A DNA stretch of 64,000 nucleotides, taken from assembly GCF_900090145.1 (NCBI RefSeq), contig NZ_FMHI01000003.1, forward strand, positions 246,458 through 310,457. Direction: 5' to 3'. The position numbers and the translations under genes were made by a program. Shown here one piece after another: positions 52,051 through 60,972 of the stretch. The notes under the pieces are model-generated. The model did no database searches. It was not told the DNA's origin and worked only from the letters and a program-made list of their open reading frames with translations. This stretch comes from Streptomyces sp. WMMB 322 (lineage in GTDB: Bacteria; Actinomycetota; Actinomycetes; Streptomycetales; Streptomycetaceae). Position 1 is the first letter of the stretch; the number at the start of each line of letters is the position of its first letter.

Positions 52051-52767
52051 TCATGGCCGCGCCTGCTGCGGCGCCTCCAGCTTCACGCCGACGCCGCGGA
52101 TGGTGTGCAGATAGCGGGGCCGGGCGGCGGTCTCGCCCAACTTGCGGCGCAGCCAGGACAGATGGACGTCGATGGTCTGGTCGTCCCCGTAGGCCTGCTG
52201 CCACACCTCGGCCAGCAGCTCCTTCCGGGCAACGACCACGCCCGGCCTGCCCGCGAGGAAGGCCAGCAGGTCGAACTCCCGCCGCGTCAGGTCCAGCAGC
52301 GTCCCGTCCAGCTCCGCCTGCCGCCGCAGGGGATCTATGGCGAGGCCGCCCACCCTCAACACCCGTTCCGTGACGGTGCCTTGGCCTCCTCCCCCGTTGG
52401 CGCCGCCCTGCGAGCGGCGCAGCACGGCCGCCATACGGGCCGAAAGATGCTCCACGGAGAAGGGTTTGACCAGGTAGTCGTCGGCTCCGTCGTTGAGCAG
52501 CCGGACGATCTCGTTCTCGTTGTCGCGGGCCGTCGCGATGATCACCGGCACGTCCGTGATGCCTCGCAGCATCTTCAGCGCCTCGGCGCCGTCCAGGTCC
52601 GGAAGGCCCAAGTCCAGTATCACGACGTCGAATCCGTACTGGGCGACTTCGCGCAGCGCCTCCAGCGCGGTGCCGACGCTGCGCACCACGTGCGAGGCGT
52701 GCTTGAGGTGCCGGATGAGGGCGGAGCGTACGAACTGGTCGTCCTCGACCACGAGCACACGGGCCAT
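52051..52767 (-). CDS. OmpR/PhoB-family response regulator
   Basis: A 238-residue regulator. Receiver domain: acidic pair LVVEDD, phospho-acceptor Asp in VVILDLGLPDLDG, Thr in VIIATARD and Lys in YLVKPFS. A Gly-rich linker (about 122-133) joins the winged-helix domain, with LTRREFDLLAFLAGRPGVVV and VDVHLSWLRRKLGE-like IDVHLSWLRRKLGE. It is upstream of, and cotranscribed with, the kinase. Targets unknown. It is divergent from a secreted or membrane protein gene that could be a target or accessory factor. Confidence 0.95.
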   Translation of the reverse strand: MARVLVVEDDQFVRSALIRHLKHASHVVRSVGTALEALREVAQYGFDVVILDLGLPDLDGAEALKMLRGITDVPVIIATARDNENEIVRLLNDGADDYLVKPFSVEHLSARMAAVLRRSQGGANGGGGQGTVTERVLRVGGLAIDPLRRQAELDGTLLDLTRREFDLLAFLAGRPGVVVARKELLAEVWQQAYGDDQTIDVHLSWLRRKLGETAARPRYLHTIRGVGVKLEAPQQARP

Positions 52768-52826
52768 GGCCGCACGTTAGTCCATACCGGGACGTGGGTG
52801 AGCGGGTTGCAGCTATGGTGACAGGG

Positions 52827-53375
52827 ATGGGACGACGAGGACTTGTGCACGCGGCAGCCTGGGCCCTGGCCACGAGCGCGGCAGTGACCCTGTCCTGGTT
52901 CGGAGTGCACACGGTCCTGGCCGGCACGGAGTACGACCCGCCGCGGTCGCTGCCCATCGCCGATGGTTCGGCGTCCACGACCGGCCCCGGGCCCTCGCCG
53001 CACGAACCCGAACCGACGCCCACGCCCTCGAAGTCCAGGCCGTCACCGCCGAAGACGCAGCAGCCGAGCACTTCGGAGCCCGCTCCCGGCGGCGGCGGGC
53101 GTACGACGAGACCGCCGTCCGAACCCTCCAGCCCCGCCCCCTCGTACTCGGGGAAGGTGGGGGGCGCCAGCGTCGCGGGGGGCCGGGCCGTCTTCGACAT
53201 GCGTGAGGACTACGCGACGCTGGTCTCGGCGACCCCCAACGACGGCTGGGACACGCAGGTCTGGAAGGACACCACCTGGATCCGGGTGACCTTCACCAAG
53301 GACGGGCAGTCCTCCTCGGTCTTCTGCCGGTGGGACGGCGGACCGCCCCGCATCGAGTCGTACGACAACGGCTGA
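52827..53375 (+). CDS. Membrane-anchored Pro-rich protein divergent from the two-component genes
   Basis: A 182-residue protein. An N-terminal hydrophobic segment (AAAWALATSAAVTLSWFGV) is followed by about 70 residues rich in Pro, Ser and Thr, then a compact C-terminal domain: AVFDMREDYATLVSATPNDGWDTQVWKDTTWIRVTF and FCRWDGGPPRIE. I do not recognise the domain. ATG 52827 may be leaderless (TATGGT about ten bases before); ATG 52815 is possible. Its divergence from the response regulator suggests shared control. Confidence 0.78.
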   Translation: MGRRGLVHAAAWALATSAAVTLSWFGVHTVLAGTEYDPPRSLPIADGSASTTGPGPSPHEPEPTPTPSKSRPSPPKTQQPSTSEPAPGGGGRTTRPPSEPSSPAPSYSGKVGGASVAGGRAVFDMREDYATLVSATPNDGWDTQVWKDTTWIRVTFTKDGQSSSVFCRWDGGPPRIESYDNG

Positions 53376-53434
53376 CCCGCGCACAGCGGGCGGACGTCGG
53401 ACGGGACCGAGCACGCGGAAGAGGCCACGACCGG

Positions 53435-53494
53435 CCGCGGACCAGTGCGCGGAGCGACCCGCGGACCAATGCGCCGAGCGATCCGCGGACAACC
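53435..53494. repeat. 24-bp tandem repeat, 2.5 copies
   Basis: Units starting CCGCGGACCARTGCGC are found at 53435 and 53459 with a half copy at 53483. They lie 60 bases beyond the Pro-rich protein gene. Confidence 0.88.
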
Positions 53495-53550
53495 GGTGAA
53501 CCGGCAGGCGGGGAGGCCGTCGCGCCACCGGCCGGGGCGGTCCCCTCACG

Positions 53551-54552
53551 TCAGCGGAAGACGTCGTCCGGCGGGAGCGGCGAAGGCACCGCGGTCGCGT
53601 CCGTGACGGGGGCGGCTCCTCCGGCGAACAGGGCCAGTGCGTCCCCGGACTGCACACGCCCCGGATGAGGGTCGCCCGCGGAGCGCCGCGTCAGTTCGGC
53701 GACGGGCAACTCCCGGTCGCCGGCGAGGAGTACGGCGTTGCCGAAGCGCTTCCCGCGCAGCACCGAGGGGTCGGCGGTGAGGGCCGTGTAGGCGAACACC
53801 TCACGGACGGTGGCGACTTGGGAACGCAGGTGCTCCATCGGGCGGCGCTTCCGTCCCCTCGCCGCGCCGCCGTCGCCGCCTCCCGGCCCGTCCGCGATGT
53901 TCGCGGCGTACAGGCCGCCGCCACGCAGCACGCGCCGCACCTCGTGCAGGAACTCGGTGCTCGTGAGATGCGCGGGAGTGCGTGCGCCCGCGAAGACGTC
54001 GGCGATGACGAGGTCCGCCCAGCTCTGCGGGAGTCTGCCCAGCACCTCGCGGGCGTCCCCGCCGCGTATGCGTATGCGCCATCCGCGCTCCAGGGGCATC
54101 GCGATGCGGATCCAGTCGACGAGCGCCGTGTCGCTCTCGACGACCTGCTGCGTGGACCGGGGCCGGGTGGCCGCGACGTAGCGGGCGAGGGTGAGGGCGC
54201 CGCCTCCCAGGTGGAGCACCTGCATCGGACGCCCGGGAGGTGCGGCGAGGTCGATGACGTGACCCAGCCGGCGCTGGTACTCGAAATTCAGGTGGGCCGG
54301 GTCGTCCAGGTCGACGTAGGACTGCGGTGCGCCCTCGATCAACAGCGACCAGCCGTGCGCGCGTTCGGGGTCCGGAACGAGTTCCGCGCTGCCGCCGCCG
54401 ACACGCGCGGTCTGCGTCTCGCGCGCCCGCCGGCCTCTGCCACGCCCGCCGCCGGCACCCGCGCCGCTTCCGGCACTGCCGCCGCCTCGTCCGCCGCCTC
54501 GCCCGCGGTCGCTCTTCGCGCCGCCGCTGCGCCGCTGTCCGCCCTTGCCCAC
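53551..54552 (-). CDS. Spermidine synthase-like SAM-fold protein
   Basis: A 333-residue protein. After a basic Gly/Arg-rich tail of about 50 residues come spermine/spermidine-synthase blocks: QSYVDLDDPAHLNFEYQRRLGHVIDL, MQVLHLGGGALTLARYVAATRP (nucleotide-binding loop), VVESDTALVDW and ADLVIADVFAGARTP. The DVFAGA segment has the Asp that binds the amine in real synthases, but the gatekeeping region is incomplete. Streptomyces have many such 'fused MFS/spermidine synthase' relatives with unknown roles. Function is open. Confidence 0.85.
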   Translation of the reverse strand: MGKGGQRRSGGAKSDRGRGGGRGGGSAGSGAGAGGGRGRGRRARETQTARVGGGSAELVPDPERAHGWSLLIEGAPQSYVDLDDPAHLNFEYQRRLGHVIDLAAPPGRPMQVLHLGGGALTLARYVAATRPRSTQQVVESDTALVDWIRIAMPLERGWRIRIRGGDAREVLGRLPQSWADLVIADVFAGARTPAHLTSTEFLHEVRRVLRGGGLYAANIADGPGGGDGGAARGRKRRPMEHLRSQVATVREVFAYTALTADPSVLRGKRFGNAVLLAGDRELPVAELTRRSAGDPHPGRVQSGDALALFAGGAAPVTDATAVPSPLPPDDVFR

Positions 54553-54603
54553 ACCTCCAGTATCACCGGATCGTCACCGCAGCTCAGCCGCGGCCGTGCC
54601 TCA

Positions 54604-54987
54604 CTACTGGCAGCGGTCGACGGCCTCGATGGTGCGCGCGGCCTCTCCCAGTGCCGCCCGCAGCAGCGACGCGTCGGTGGCCACTCCGAACGCCCACTCG
54701 GGGGGCACCAGCCAGCCCGTCCCGGCGAGTTGCGGTTCGTGCGCGACGGTTCTGGGCCGCCCGGGGGTCTGGGTGCAGGAGCTGCCCGGCAGATCCCAGC
54801 AGGCAGCGGTGCCCGGCGGGACGAGGAACCCGACGGTGTCACCCTCCCCGTCGCACAGCAGAACCGGGCCGAGACCGTCCCGCAGCCGCAGGATGTCCAC
54901 GGCCTCCAGACCCTGACGGGCGGGGACTGTCACCAGGTCGCAGGGCACACCGCAGGAAACCGTGCCGGCTCCCGGGCCGGTGTCCAT
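54604..54987 (-). CDS. Small protein related to primase/polymerase N-terminal-like family
   Basis: A 127-residue protein. SCGVPCDLVTVPARQGLEAVDIL, LGPVLLCDGEGDTVGFLVPPGTAACWDL and GTGWLVPPEWAFGVATDASLLRAAL align by eye with the protein at 63053-63868 (CGTAFDVVSAAPLTG, GPVAVHRGRVLLFAAPGTA, SRWLVAPDVRRPWL). Both resemble the bifunctional DNA primase/polymerase N-terminal-type family of Streptomyces, but without clear catalytic acids. GGAGGAGGGG six bases before ATG 54987 fixes the start. Role unknown. Confidence 0.7.
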   Translation of the reverse strand: MDTGPGAGTVSCGVPCDLVTVPARQGLEAVDILRLRDGLGPVLLCDGEGDTVGFLVPPGTAACWDLPGSSCTQTPGRPRTVAHEPQLAGTGWLVPPEWAFGVATDASLLRAALGEAARTIEAVDRCQ

Positions 54988-55166
54988 AGGGACCCCTCCT
55001 CCGAGCTCCTCCGCAATGGTCATGCAGAGTTCAACGCCCGCGACCGTCAACGGCTACGGCAGACCGCGCCACAAAGGATGGCACTTCATGGCAGATGATG
55101 GGTGAGATATCCGTTTTGTAGCGGAACTCTGTGTGCCGAGCCTGTCACAGCCGGTACCGTCCGGCC

Positions 55167-56747
55167 ATGGCGTCGTCCTCTTCCGCGTCGCAGAGTCCGC
55201 ACCGCGCGCCCAACACCGCCTTCCGGCAGCTGCGCGGCACGCTGTCGCCTGCCGAGTTCGCGGCCGCCGTGCGACGGGCCGGGCGCGAGATCGGCGAGCA
55301 CGTCGCCTGCGACGCCCGCTACATCGGACGAGTGGAGGCCGGCGAGATCCGCTGCCCCAACTATGCCTACGAACGGGTCTTCCTGCACATGTTCCCGGGC
55401 CGCACGCTCACCGACATGGGCTTCTCCGCCCGCGAGGCCGTACGGGGCCGCGCCGCCCGGGCCCCCCAACAGGCTTACGGGGGTGACAAATCACCGCCGA
55501 ATCTGACGTCACGTCACACGGAATCCCGTACGCTCATCGGTCATCACAGCAGCCGCAGAGAGCTCAGCAATCACATAACCCCCAATGACCTCATCGACCC
55601 CAGCAGTAACGGTCATGCGGGCGACAACCCCGGCGCCCTGACCCCGCCCGGCCTCAACTCCGTGACCTGCACACTCTGTTCAGACTGTTCCGAGATCCAC
55701 GAGGGGAGCGACGTGCTACGTCGCGCGTTCATGATCGGCGGCCCGGCAGCCGCCCTGACCGCCATGGCGCCGCTGGGCGCCGTGGCCACGGCAGCGGAGG
55801 GCTCCGCCCCGTCCGCACACGCCCACCGGCGCATCGGCGAGGCCGACGCGGAGGCGCTGGAACAAGCGGTACGACGCATCCGGCTGCTGGACGACCGGCA
55901 CGGCGCCGACGCCCTCTACCAGCGCGCCGGCGACTCCCTGCGCAGCGCGTACGAACTCCTCGACTCGGGCACCCCCAGCCGTCAGACCGTCACCGACCGC
56001 CTGCACAACGGTGCGGGTGAACTCGCCATCTCCGTGGGCTGGCTCGCCCACGACTCCGAGCGCTTCGGCGACGCCCGTTCGCACTACGCCGAGGCGCTCG
56101 CCACGGCCCGGGTCGCCGGTGACCCGGCGCTGGAGGCCCACGCCTTCTGCAACACCGCCTTCCTCGCCCGCGACGCCGGCCGCCCGCGTGAAGCCGTACG
56201 GGCCGCACAGGCCGGGCAGCAGGCGGCCAAACACCTCGGATCCGCACGGCTGTTGTCCCTGCTCAGTCTGCGCGAGGCGGGCGGCTGGGCCGGGCTCGGC
56301 GACCGGACCGCCTGCCAGGAAGCGCTGGCCAGGGCGCACGCCCTCTTCGATCGCGGCCCTTCCGACCCCGACCCGCCGTGGATGAGCTTCTTCGGCGAGG
56401 CCGAACTGGCGGGCCTGGAGGCGCAGTGCTGGTCGGCGCTGCACGACTGGGAGCGCGCGGCCGCGCAGGCCGGACGCGCAGTGGCGCTCCAGGACCCGCA
56501 CTTCCTGCGCAACAGGGCCCTCTTCACGGCCGAACTGGCGGGCGACCTGGCCGCGTTGAAGCGCCCCGACGAGGCAGCGGAGGCCGGCGGGAAGGCACTC
56601 GCCCTGCTCGGCGACGTGCGGTCCGCACGCATCCGCGGGATGCTCGGCACAGCGGCCCGGAGGCTGCGCCCCTACGCGGGGAACAGCGCCGTCGACGCCT
56701 TCCTGGAACAGCAGAGCCGGTGGGTGCCCCGGTCCCGTACGGCATGA
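55167..56747 (+). CDS. NsdA-like TPR transcriptional regulator
   Basis: A 526-residue protein. N-terminal HTH-like segment: NTAFRQLRGTLSPAEFAAAVRRAG and RYIGRVEAGEIRCPNYAYERVFL. A disordered linker (about 110-180) leads to a hydrophobic stretch (AFMIGGPAAALTAMAPLGAVATAA) and a long TPR-rich helical half (about 210-520) with repeats such as DARSHYAEALATARVAGD and REAVRAAQAGQQAAKHLG. The layout recalls NsdA and its relatives, regulators of Streptomyces sporulation and antibiotic onset. The ATG at 55167 is used. It might be a membrane-linked regulator; function is inferred. Confidence 0.82.
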   Translation: MASSSSASQSPHRAPNTAFRQLRGTLSPAEFAAAVRRAGREIGEHVACDARYIGRVEAGEIRCPNYAYERVFLHMFPGRTLTDMGFSAREAVRGRAARAPQQAYGGDKSPPNLTSRHTESRTLIGHHSSRRELSNHITPNDLIDPSSNGHAGDNPGALTPPGLNSVTCTLCSDCSEIHEGSDVLRRAFMIGGPAAALTAMAPLGAVATAAEGSAPSAHAHRRIGEADAEALEQAVRRIRLLDDRHGADALYQRAGDSLRSAYELLDSGTPSRQTVTDRLHNGAGELAISVGWLAHDSERFGDARSHYAEALATARVAGDPALEAHAFCNTAFLARDAGRPREAVRAAQAGQQAAKHLGSARLLSLLSLREAGGWAGLGDRTACQEALARAHALFDRGPSDPDPPWMSFFGEAELAGLEAQCWSALHDWERAAAQAGRAVALQDPHFLRNRALFTAELAGDLAALKRPDEAAEAGGKALALLGDVRSARIRGMLGTAARRLRPYAGNSAVDAFLEQQSRWVPRSRTA

Positions 56748-56981
56748 CAGCAACGTGCCGGCATGGCAGGGCTGTCAGTCATGTCAGCCCGACCGGCGGA
56801 TGTCGGTGGGTGCGGCCCCGGTCCGGCAGCGCACGGGGGCAGGGTCGGGGGCTGACGGGGACTGACAGGGCCTGACGGGCTCCGACAGCAGCAGCAGCGG
56901 GCACGGAGGGGCCGCACGTGCGCTCCACCTGATGCGTGCTCCACATGACACGCGTATTCCGCAACACGGGCCGGCCGGCCC

Positions 56982-57578
56982 TCAGTCCAGATGTCCGGTG
57001 TCGTTCCAGCGGCTGACGGCCGGCTTCCCGTAGGCCCAGCCGAGCACCGACAAGGAAGCCGGGGAAAGGGAGAGACACGCACCGAAGGGCACCTCCTGCC
57101 CCAGCCAGCGCGCTCCCAGAACCCGCAGGATGTGGCCGTGCCCGAAGACCAGCACGTCACGGTCGGCCGACCGCGCCCACTCCACGACTACGTCGGCACG
57201 TGCGGCCACCTCCCGCATCGTCTCGCCGCCGGCGGCACCGTCACGCCAGATGTACCAGTCGCTGCCCGTCTCCTCGCGGATCTGCTCCGTCGTGAGGCCC
57301 TCGTACGCGCCGTAGTCCCACTCCCGCAGGGTGTCCCACTCAGTGGCACGCTCACCGAAGCCCGCGATGTCGCACGTCTCGCGGGCGCGGGAGAGCGGGC
57401 TGGTGCGCACCTCGGCGCCGGAAAGCCCGTTCCACGGCTCGCCGCCGAGCCGTTCGCCCAGGAGCCGGGCGTCGCGGCGGCCCGAGTCGAGCAGCGGGAC
57501 GTCGGTGCGGCTGGTGTGCCGGCCGGTGGTGGACCACTCGGTCCGGCCGTGCCGTACGAGCAGGATGCGCGCTGCCAT
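56982..57578 (-). CDS. Histidine phosphatase (phosphoglycerate-mutase-like)
   Basis: A 198-residue protein. [25 protein letters not shown] holds the catalytic RHG motif; [31 protein letters not shown] (acid) and [13 protein letters not shown] (second His) complete it. GAAGAGG precedes ATG 57578. It dephosphorylates a small metabolite; substrate unknown. It is divergent from the nuclease-helicase operon and may share the promoter region. Confidence 0.93.
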   Translation of the reverse strand: MAARILLVRHGRTEWSTTGRHTSRTDVPLLDSGRRDARLLGERLGGEPWNGLSGAEVRTSPLSRARETCDIAGFGERATEWDTLREWDYGAYEGLTTEQIREETGSDWYIWRDGAAGGETMREVAARADVVVEWARSADRDVLVFGHGHILRVLGARWLGQEVPFGACLSLSPASLSVLGWAYGKPAVSRWNDTGHLD

Positions 57579-57827
57579 GAGAACCTCTTCCGCCTTCGGA
57601 GGGGTGGCCGACCATGACCGCGCGCACGGCGGCAGCCACGGTCCGGCAGCTGTCTGTCTGCTGCCACCTGCCACCTGCCCGCACTCGGTCATCTCCGCCG
57701 TTCCCGCCCCATGTTCGCCCGTGGGGCCGCCGCAGCACGTGACAGGCGCGCGGGCGCCGGTGCGGCGCTTGTCGGTCGCGGATGCCACACTTCGGCAGGT
57801 AATGCAGTCTTCCGCGAGGCCACGCCG

Positions 57828-59090
57828 ATGACCCACCCAGACGGCAGTGCCGGCGCGCTGCGACGGCGGCTCGCCGAGCTGCGCGGCGGCGCCGATGTCC
57901 CGCCACGGCCGCTGGACGCCCGCGCCCTGGCCGCCCTCGCCGCGAATCCCGGCTGCCGGCGGCGCGCCCTGCTGGACGGTGCGGGCGTCGACAAAGCCGC
58001 CGTGGCCCGCACGTTGGGGGCGCCCGCGCCCTTCGGCCAGTCCCAGTTCGCCTTCGCCCGCGGCAATTCCTTCGAGGCGAAGGTGAAGTCGGACGGCGGT
58101 GCCGAGCTGATCCGGCTGCTGTGCGCCAGCACCGGTGAGGCTCCGCCCGAGCCTGGCACGGTCGCCCTCCCGGACCTGTCCGCCAACGGCCCGGCGGGCC
58201 GTACCGCCCGTACCCGCCTGGCACTTGAGCGGCCGCGGGCCGGGGAGACCGGCGGCGAGAGCGGCACCACGGACGCCGCGGAAGGCGGGTGGGCCCTGCT
58301 CTTCCATCCGATGCTGGCGCTGGAGGTCGCCGGTTCGACCGCCTACCTGGAGCCGGACGCGATCGCCGTCCACCCGGACGGCGGCCGCACCGTGGTCGAG
58401 ATCAAGTCCTTCCCGATCCTGGACGGTTCGGCCGACGCGGCGAAGGTCGGAGCCGCCGCCCGCCAGGCCGCGGTGTACGCCCTCGCCCTCGAGGAGCCCG
58501 CCGTGGCGGGGGCGGTGCGCGAGAACGCCCTGCTGGTGTGCCCGAAGGACTTCTCCAACCTCCCCACGGCGCACGGCGTCGACATCCGCAAGCAGGTCGC
58601 CACCACGCGGCGCCAACTCGCCCGTCTCACACGGCTCGAGGAGATCGCCGCGGCTCTGCCCGCCGACACGGTCTTCGACCCGTCCCGGCCCGCGCCCGAG
58701 CTGGCCGCCGCCGTCGAATCGGTCCCCGCGGCCTACGCCCCCGAATGTCTCTCCATGTGCGAGCTGGCCTTCCACTGCCGCGACCGCGCGCGGGCAGCCG
58801 GCGCGGTGGAGTCGCTGGGCCGGTCGGTACGGGGTGAGCTGGGCGGCTTCAAGACGATCGACGCGGTACTGGCGGCGGCCGGCGAACTGCCGCCCGACGG
58901 CCCGGAGTCCGGGTCCGGCGGAGGCGGGAGAGCCGAGCTGCGCGGTGCGGAGCCCCGAGGCGGTGCGGAGTCCCCGAGCGGCCCCGGCCCGGGGGCGGCC
59001 CGCGGCCCGGAGCCGGAAGAGCCCGCGGCGGCGGCGCTGCGGCGGGCGGCGAGGCTGCGCGCCGAGGCGCTGGGAGGCGCACCGTGCTGA
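57828..59090 (+). CDS. RecB/Cas4/AddB-type iron-sulfur nuclease
   Basis: A 420-residue protein with the PD-(D/E)xK RecB-family nuclease plan: RGNSFEAKV (Glu83, motif I), LEPDAIAV (Asp177), VVEIKS (Glu191-x-Lys193) and QAAVY (Gln213-x3-Tyr217, the QxxxY motif). Cys43 ([10 protein letters not shown]) and the late cluster Cys307, Cys311, Cys317 ([11 protein letters not shown]) match the four Cys that hold a 4Fe-4S cluster in AddB, Cas4 and Dna2. It should be a DNA exonuclease or endonuclease. It lies 49 bases before an unknown protein gene and upstream of an SF1 helicase: a Dna2-like nuclease-helicase set. The long Gly/Glu/Pro tail is probably disordered. Confidence 0.85.
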   Translation: MTHPDGSAGALRRRLAELRGGADVPPRPLDARALAALAANPGCRRRALLDGAGVDKAAVARTLGAPAPFGQSQFAFARGNSFEAKVKSDGGAELIRLLCASTGEAPPEPGTVALPDLSANGPAGRTARTRLALERPRAGETGGESGTTDAAEGGWALLFHPMLALEVAGSTAYLEPDAIAVHPDGGRTVVEIKSFPILDGSADAAKVGAAARQAAVYALALEEPAVAGAVRENALLVCPKDFSNLPTAHGVDIRKQVATTRRQLARLTRLEEIAAALPADTVFDPSRPAPELAAAVESVPAAYAPECLSMCELAFHCRDRARAAGAVESLGRSVRGELGGFKTIDAVLAAAGELPPDGPESGSGGGGRAELRGAEPRGGAESPSGPGPGAARGPEPEEPAAAALRRAARLRAEALGGAPC

Positions 59091-59139
59091 CAGCCGCATA
59101 CGCCTGCGTCACCGGGCGTCCCGACTGCGGGGAGACACC

Positions 59140-60972
59140 GTGTCGTTGATGTCGGCGCTCGCCCGGATGGAGGCCGCCGCTGCCGGACGGGCACAGCCGC
59201 GGGCGACCGTGCGCCACCGGCACCTGGCTGAACGGCCCCTGGTCTTCGTCCCGTTGACGACTGCGGGCGAGGCCGGGGCGCCGCTCGGGGCCATGGTCGG
59301 CACCGACCGCGAGGCCCCCGGACTGCTGGTCGTGCCGCAGCCCCGGGACCGGGACCTGCGCTTCGCGTTCCTGGCAGGTCTCGCCGCCGTCATGCTGCCG
59401 CATCTGGAGGCGGCTCAGGACGACATCGAGTGGGAGGAGCGCAAGGAGACCGACCCGGAGACCGGCAAGAAGGTGCCGGTCCAGGTCGAACTGTGCGCGG
59501 ACGCACCGCAGTTGATCGTCCCCAACGGCCCCGGCACCGACTTCGTACGGCTGCTGGGCCGCTCCATGCGCTTCCGGCGCACCGCCGAGGAGGACCCGGA
59601 AGCCGGGCACGGGCACCCGGACCTCCAGCCGGTGTCCCGGCGCGAGGGGCCCCCGCAGCCCCGGAAGCCGAAAACGGAACAGGACCAGGCCCGGGAACAG
59701 GCCCGGGAACGGGAACAGGAACGGGATGAGCCCCCGGAACAGGCCGGGGACCACGCTCAGGCCCGGGACCAGGCCGCAGCTGCGCTCCAGGACGGGGCCC
59801 GGCCCCAGGACGAGGCCCGGTACTTCGTGCCCCCGCGCGTGCCGCTGCTCGGCCGCTGGCTGACCCTGTACGGCGAACGCGCCCGAGTGCCCGGCTCCTC
59901 GCTGCTGCTGTCCATGACCGAACTGCTGGCGCGGCACTGGGCCACCGGCCAGAGCGCGCTGGAGGACCAGCACCTGGGTGCGCTGCTGGCGTGGATCGAC
60001 CCGCCGGACGGTCTGAGCGGCGGCGAAGCGGCGCTCCGCGCAGAGGTGCAGCGCGACCCGTCGGGCCAGTTGCTGTGCCCGCCCGCCGGACCGGCCACCG
60101 ACCCCGCGTTCGACAACAGACTCCTGTCGCCCGCGATCGACCGCTTCGACGCGGGCGTCCCCGGCGCCGAGGACGAGGTACGCGAGTTGATCGCCTCCCA
60201 GCTGCGCCCCGCATGGGACGCCGTGTGGCACGGCATCGATCTGCTGCGGACGCTGCCGGAGGGCGAGCACGTGCCGGAGCGCTTCAAGCGCGACCGCTGG
60301 TCCTACACCGCGCACCGCGACCGCGTGCGCGGCGGGGAACCGCCGCAGCCGCGCCGCGACGACGCCGTGACCGCCGCCGCCAAGCTCGCACAGCGCGAAC
60401 GCGAACAGGCCCGGCTGGAGGCGCAGGAGGCTCTCGACGACCCTCTCGTCATGGCCGAACGGCGGTTCGCGGGCGAGGCGTTCGCCGGCGAGGTCGTCGC
60501 GGTGGAGATGGCGTACTCGGAGGGCAAGCGGTCCATGCCGCGTCCCCTCGTCACGCTGCGCACACCGGACCGTCCGCATCTGGGCGACGGCGTCAAGGCG
60601 CACCGTGTGATGGACGAAGGCACCCGGCAGAGCGCCGAGTTCGTACGGCAGGACGAACACGAGCCCGGCCTGTTGACGCTGCGGCTGACCGGCGGGATGG
60701 GACGCGGCAAGGAACCCGCTCCCGGCACCGTGCCGGAGAAGGGCGATCGGCTGTGCTGGACGCTCTTCGAGCACGCTCCGCGCGGCGGCCCGGAACTGCC
60801 GGAGGCGGAAGAGACACCGTGGACGCACGGCGGTCCGCCCGCCGAGGCCGTCTCTGCGGGGCCTGCCGGCGGCACCGTGTCGGCGGTATCAGCCGGCCGT
60901 TCCGCCTCGCAGCCGCGACGGTCCGGCCCCGCCCCGGAACCCGATCCCGTGACAAGCGAGGACCTGTTTTGA
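59140..60972 (+). CDS. Large partner protein between nuclease and helicase (unknown fold)
   Basis: A 610-residue protein without a domain I recognise. Residues 30-165 form an alpha/beta-looking region (LVFVPLTTAGEAGAPLGAMV, DRDLRFAFLAGLAAVMLPHL). A Gln/Glu/Arg-rich linker (about 170-225; REQAREREQERDE) follows, then a helical part and, near the C-terminus, a possible small beta-barrel (FAGEVVAVEM, RPLVTLRT, DRLCWTLFEH) that resembles the 1B barrel of UPF1/Dna2 helicases. GGGGAGA precedes GTG 59140. Its stop overlaps the helicase start, implying a complex with it. I infer a scaffold or helicase N-terminal half. Confidence 0.8.
   Translation: MSLMSALARMEAAAAGRAQPRATVRHRHLAERPLVFVPLTTAGEAGAPLGAMVGTDREAPGLLVVPQPRDRDLRFAFLAGLAAVMLPHLEAAQDDIEWEERKETDPETGKKVPVQVELCADAPQLIVPNGPGTDFVRLLGRSMRFRRTAEEDPEAGHGHPDLQPVSRREGPPQPRKPKTEQDQAREQAREREQERDEPPEQAGDHAQARDQAAAALQDGARPQDEARYFVPPRVPLLGRWLTLYGERARVPGSSLLLSMTELLARHWATGQSALEDQHLGALLAWIDPPDGLSGGEAALRAEVQRDPSGQLLCPPAGPATDPAFDNRLLSPAIDRFDAGVPGAEDEVRELIASQLRPAWDAVWHGIDLLRTLPEGEHVPERFKRDRWSYTAHRDRVRGGEPPQPRRDDAVTAAAKLAQREREQARLEAQEALDDPLVMAERRFAGEAFAGEVVAVEMAYSEGKRSMPRPLVTLRTPDRPHLGDGVKAHRVMDEGTRQSAEFVRQDEHEPGLLTLRLTGGMGRGKEPAPGTVPEKGDRLCWTLFEHAPRGGPELPEAEETPWTHGGPPAEAVSAGPAGGTVSAVSAGRSASQPRRSGPAPEPDPVTSEDLF

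Noticed and set aside
57828..59090. Cas4 of a CRISPR system
   Set aside because: The nuclease has the same Fe-S layout, but there are no cas genes or arrays; the partner helicase points to a Dna2/AddAB-like role.
56982..59099. Long minus-strand frame joining the histidine phosphatase with sequence opposite the nuclease gene
   Set aside because: The phosphatase begins at an ATG with a good ribosome-binding site at 57578; the upstream part is antisense to the nuclease.
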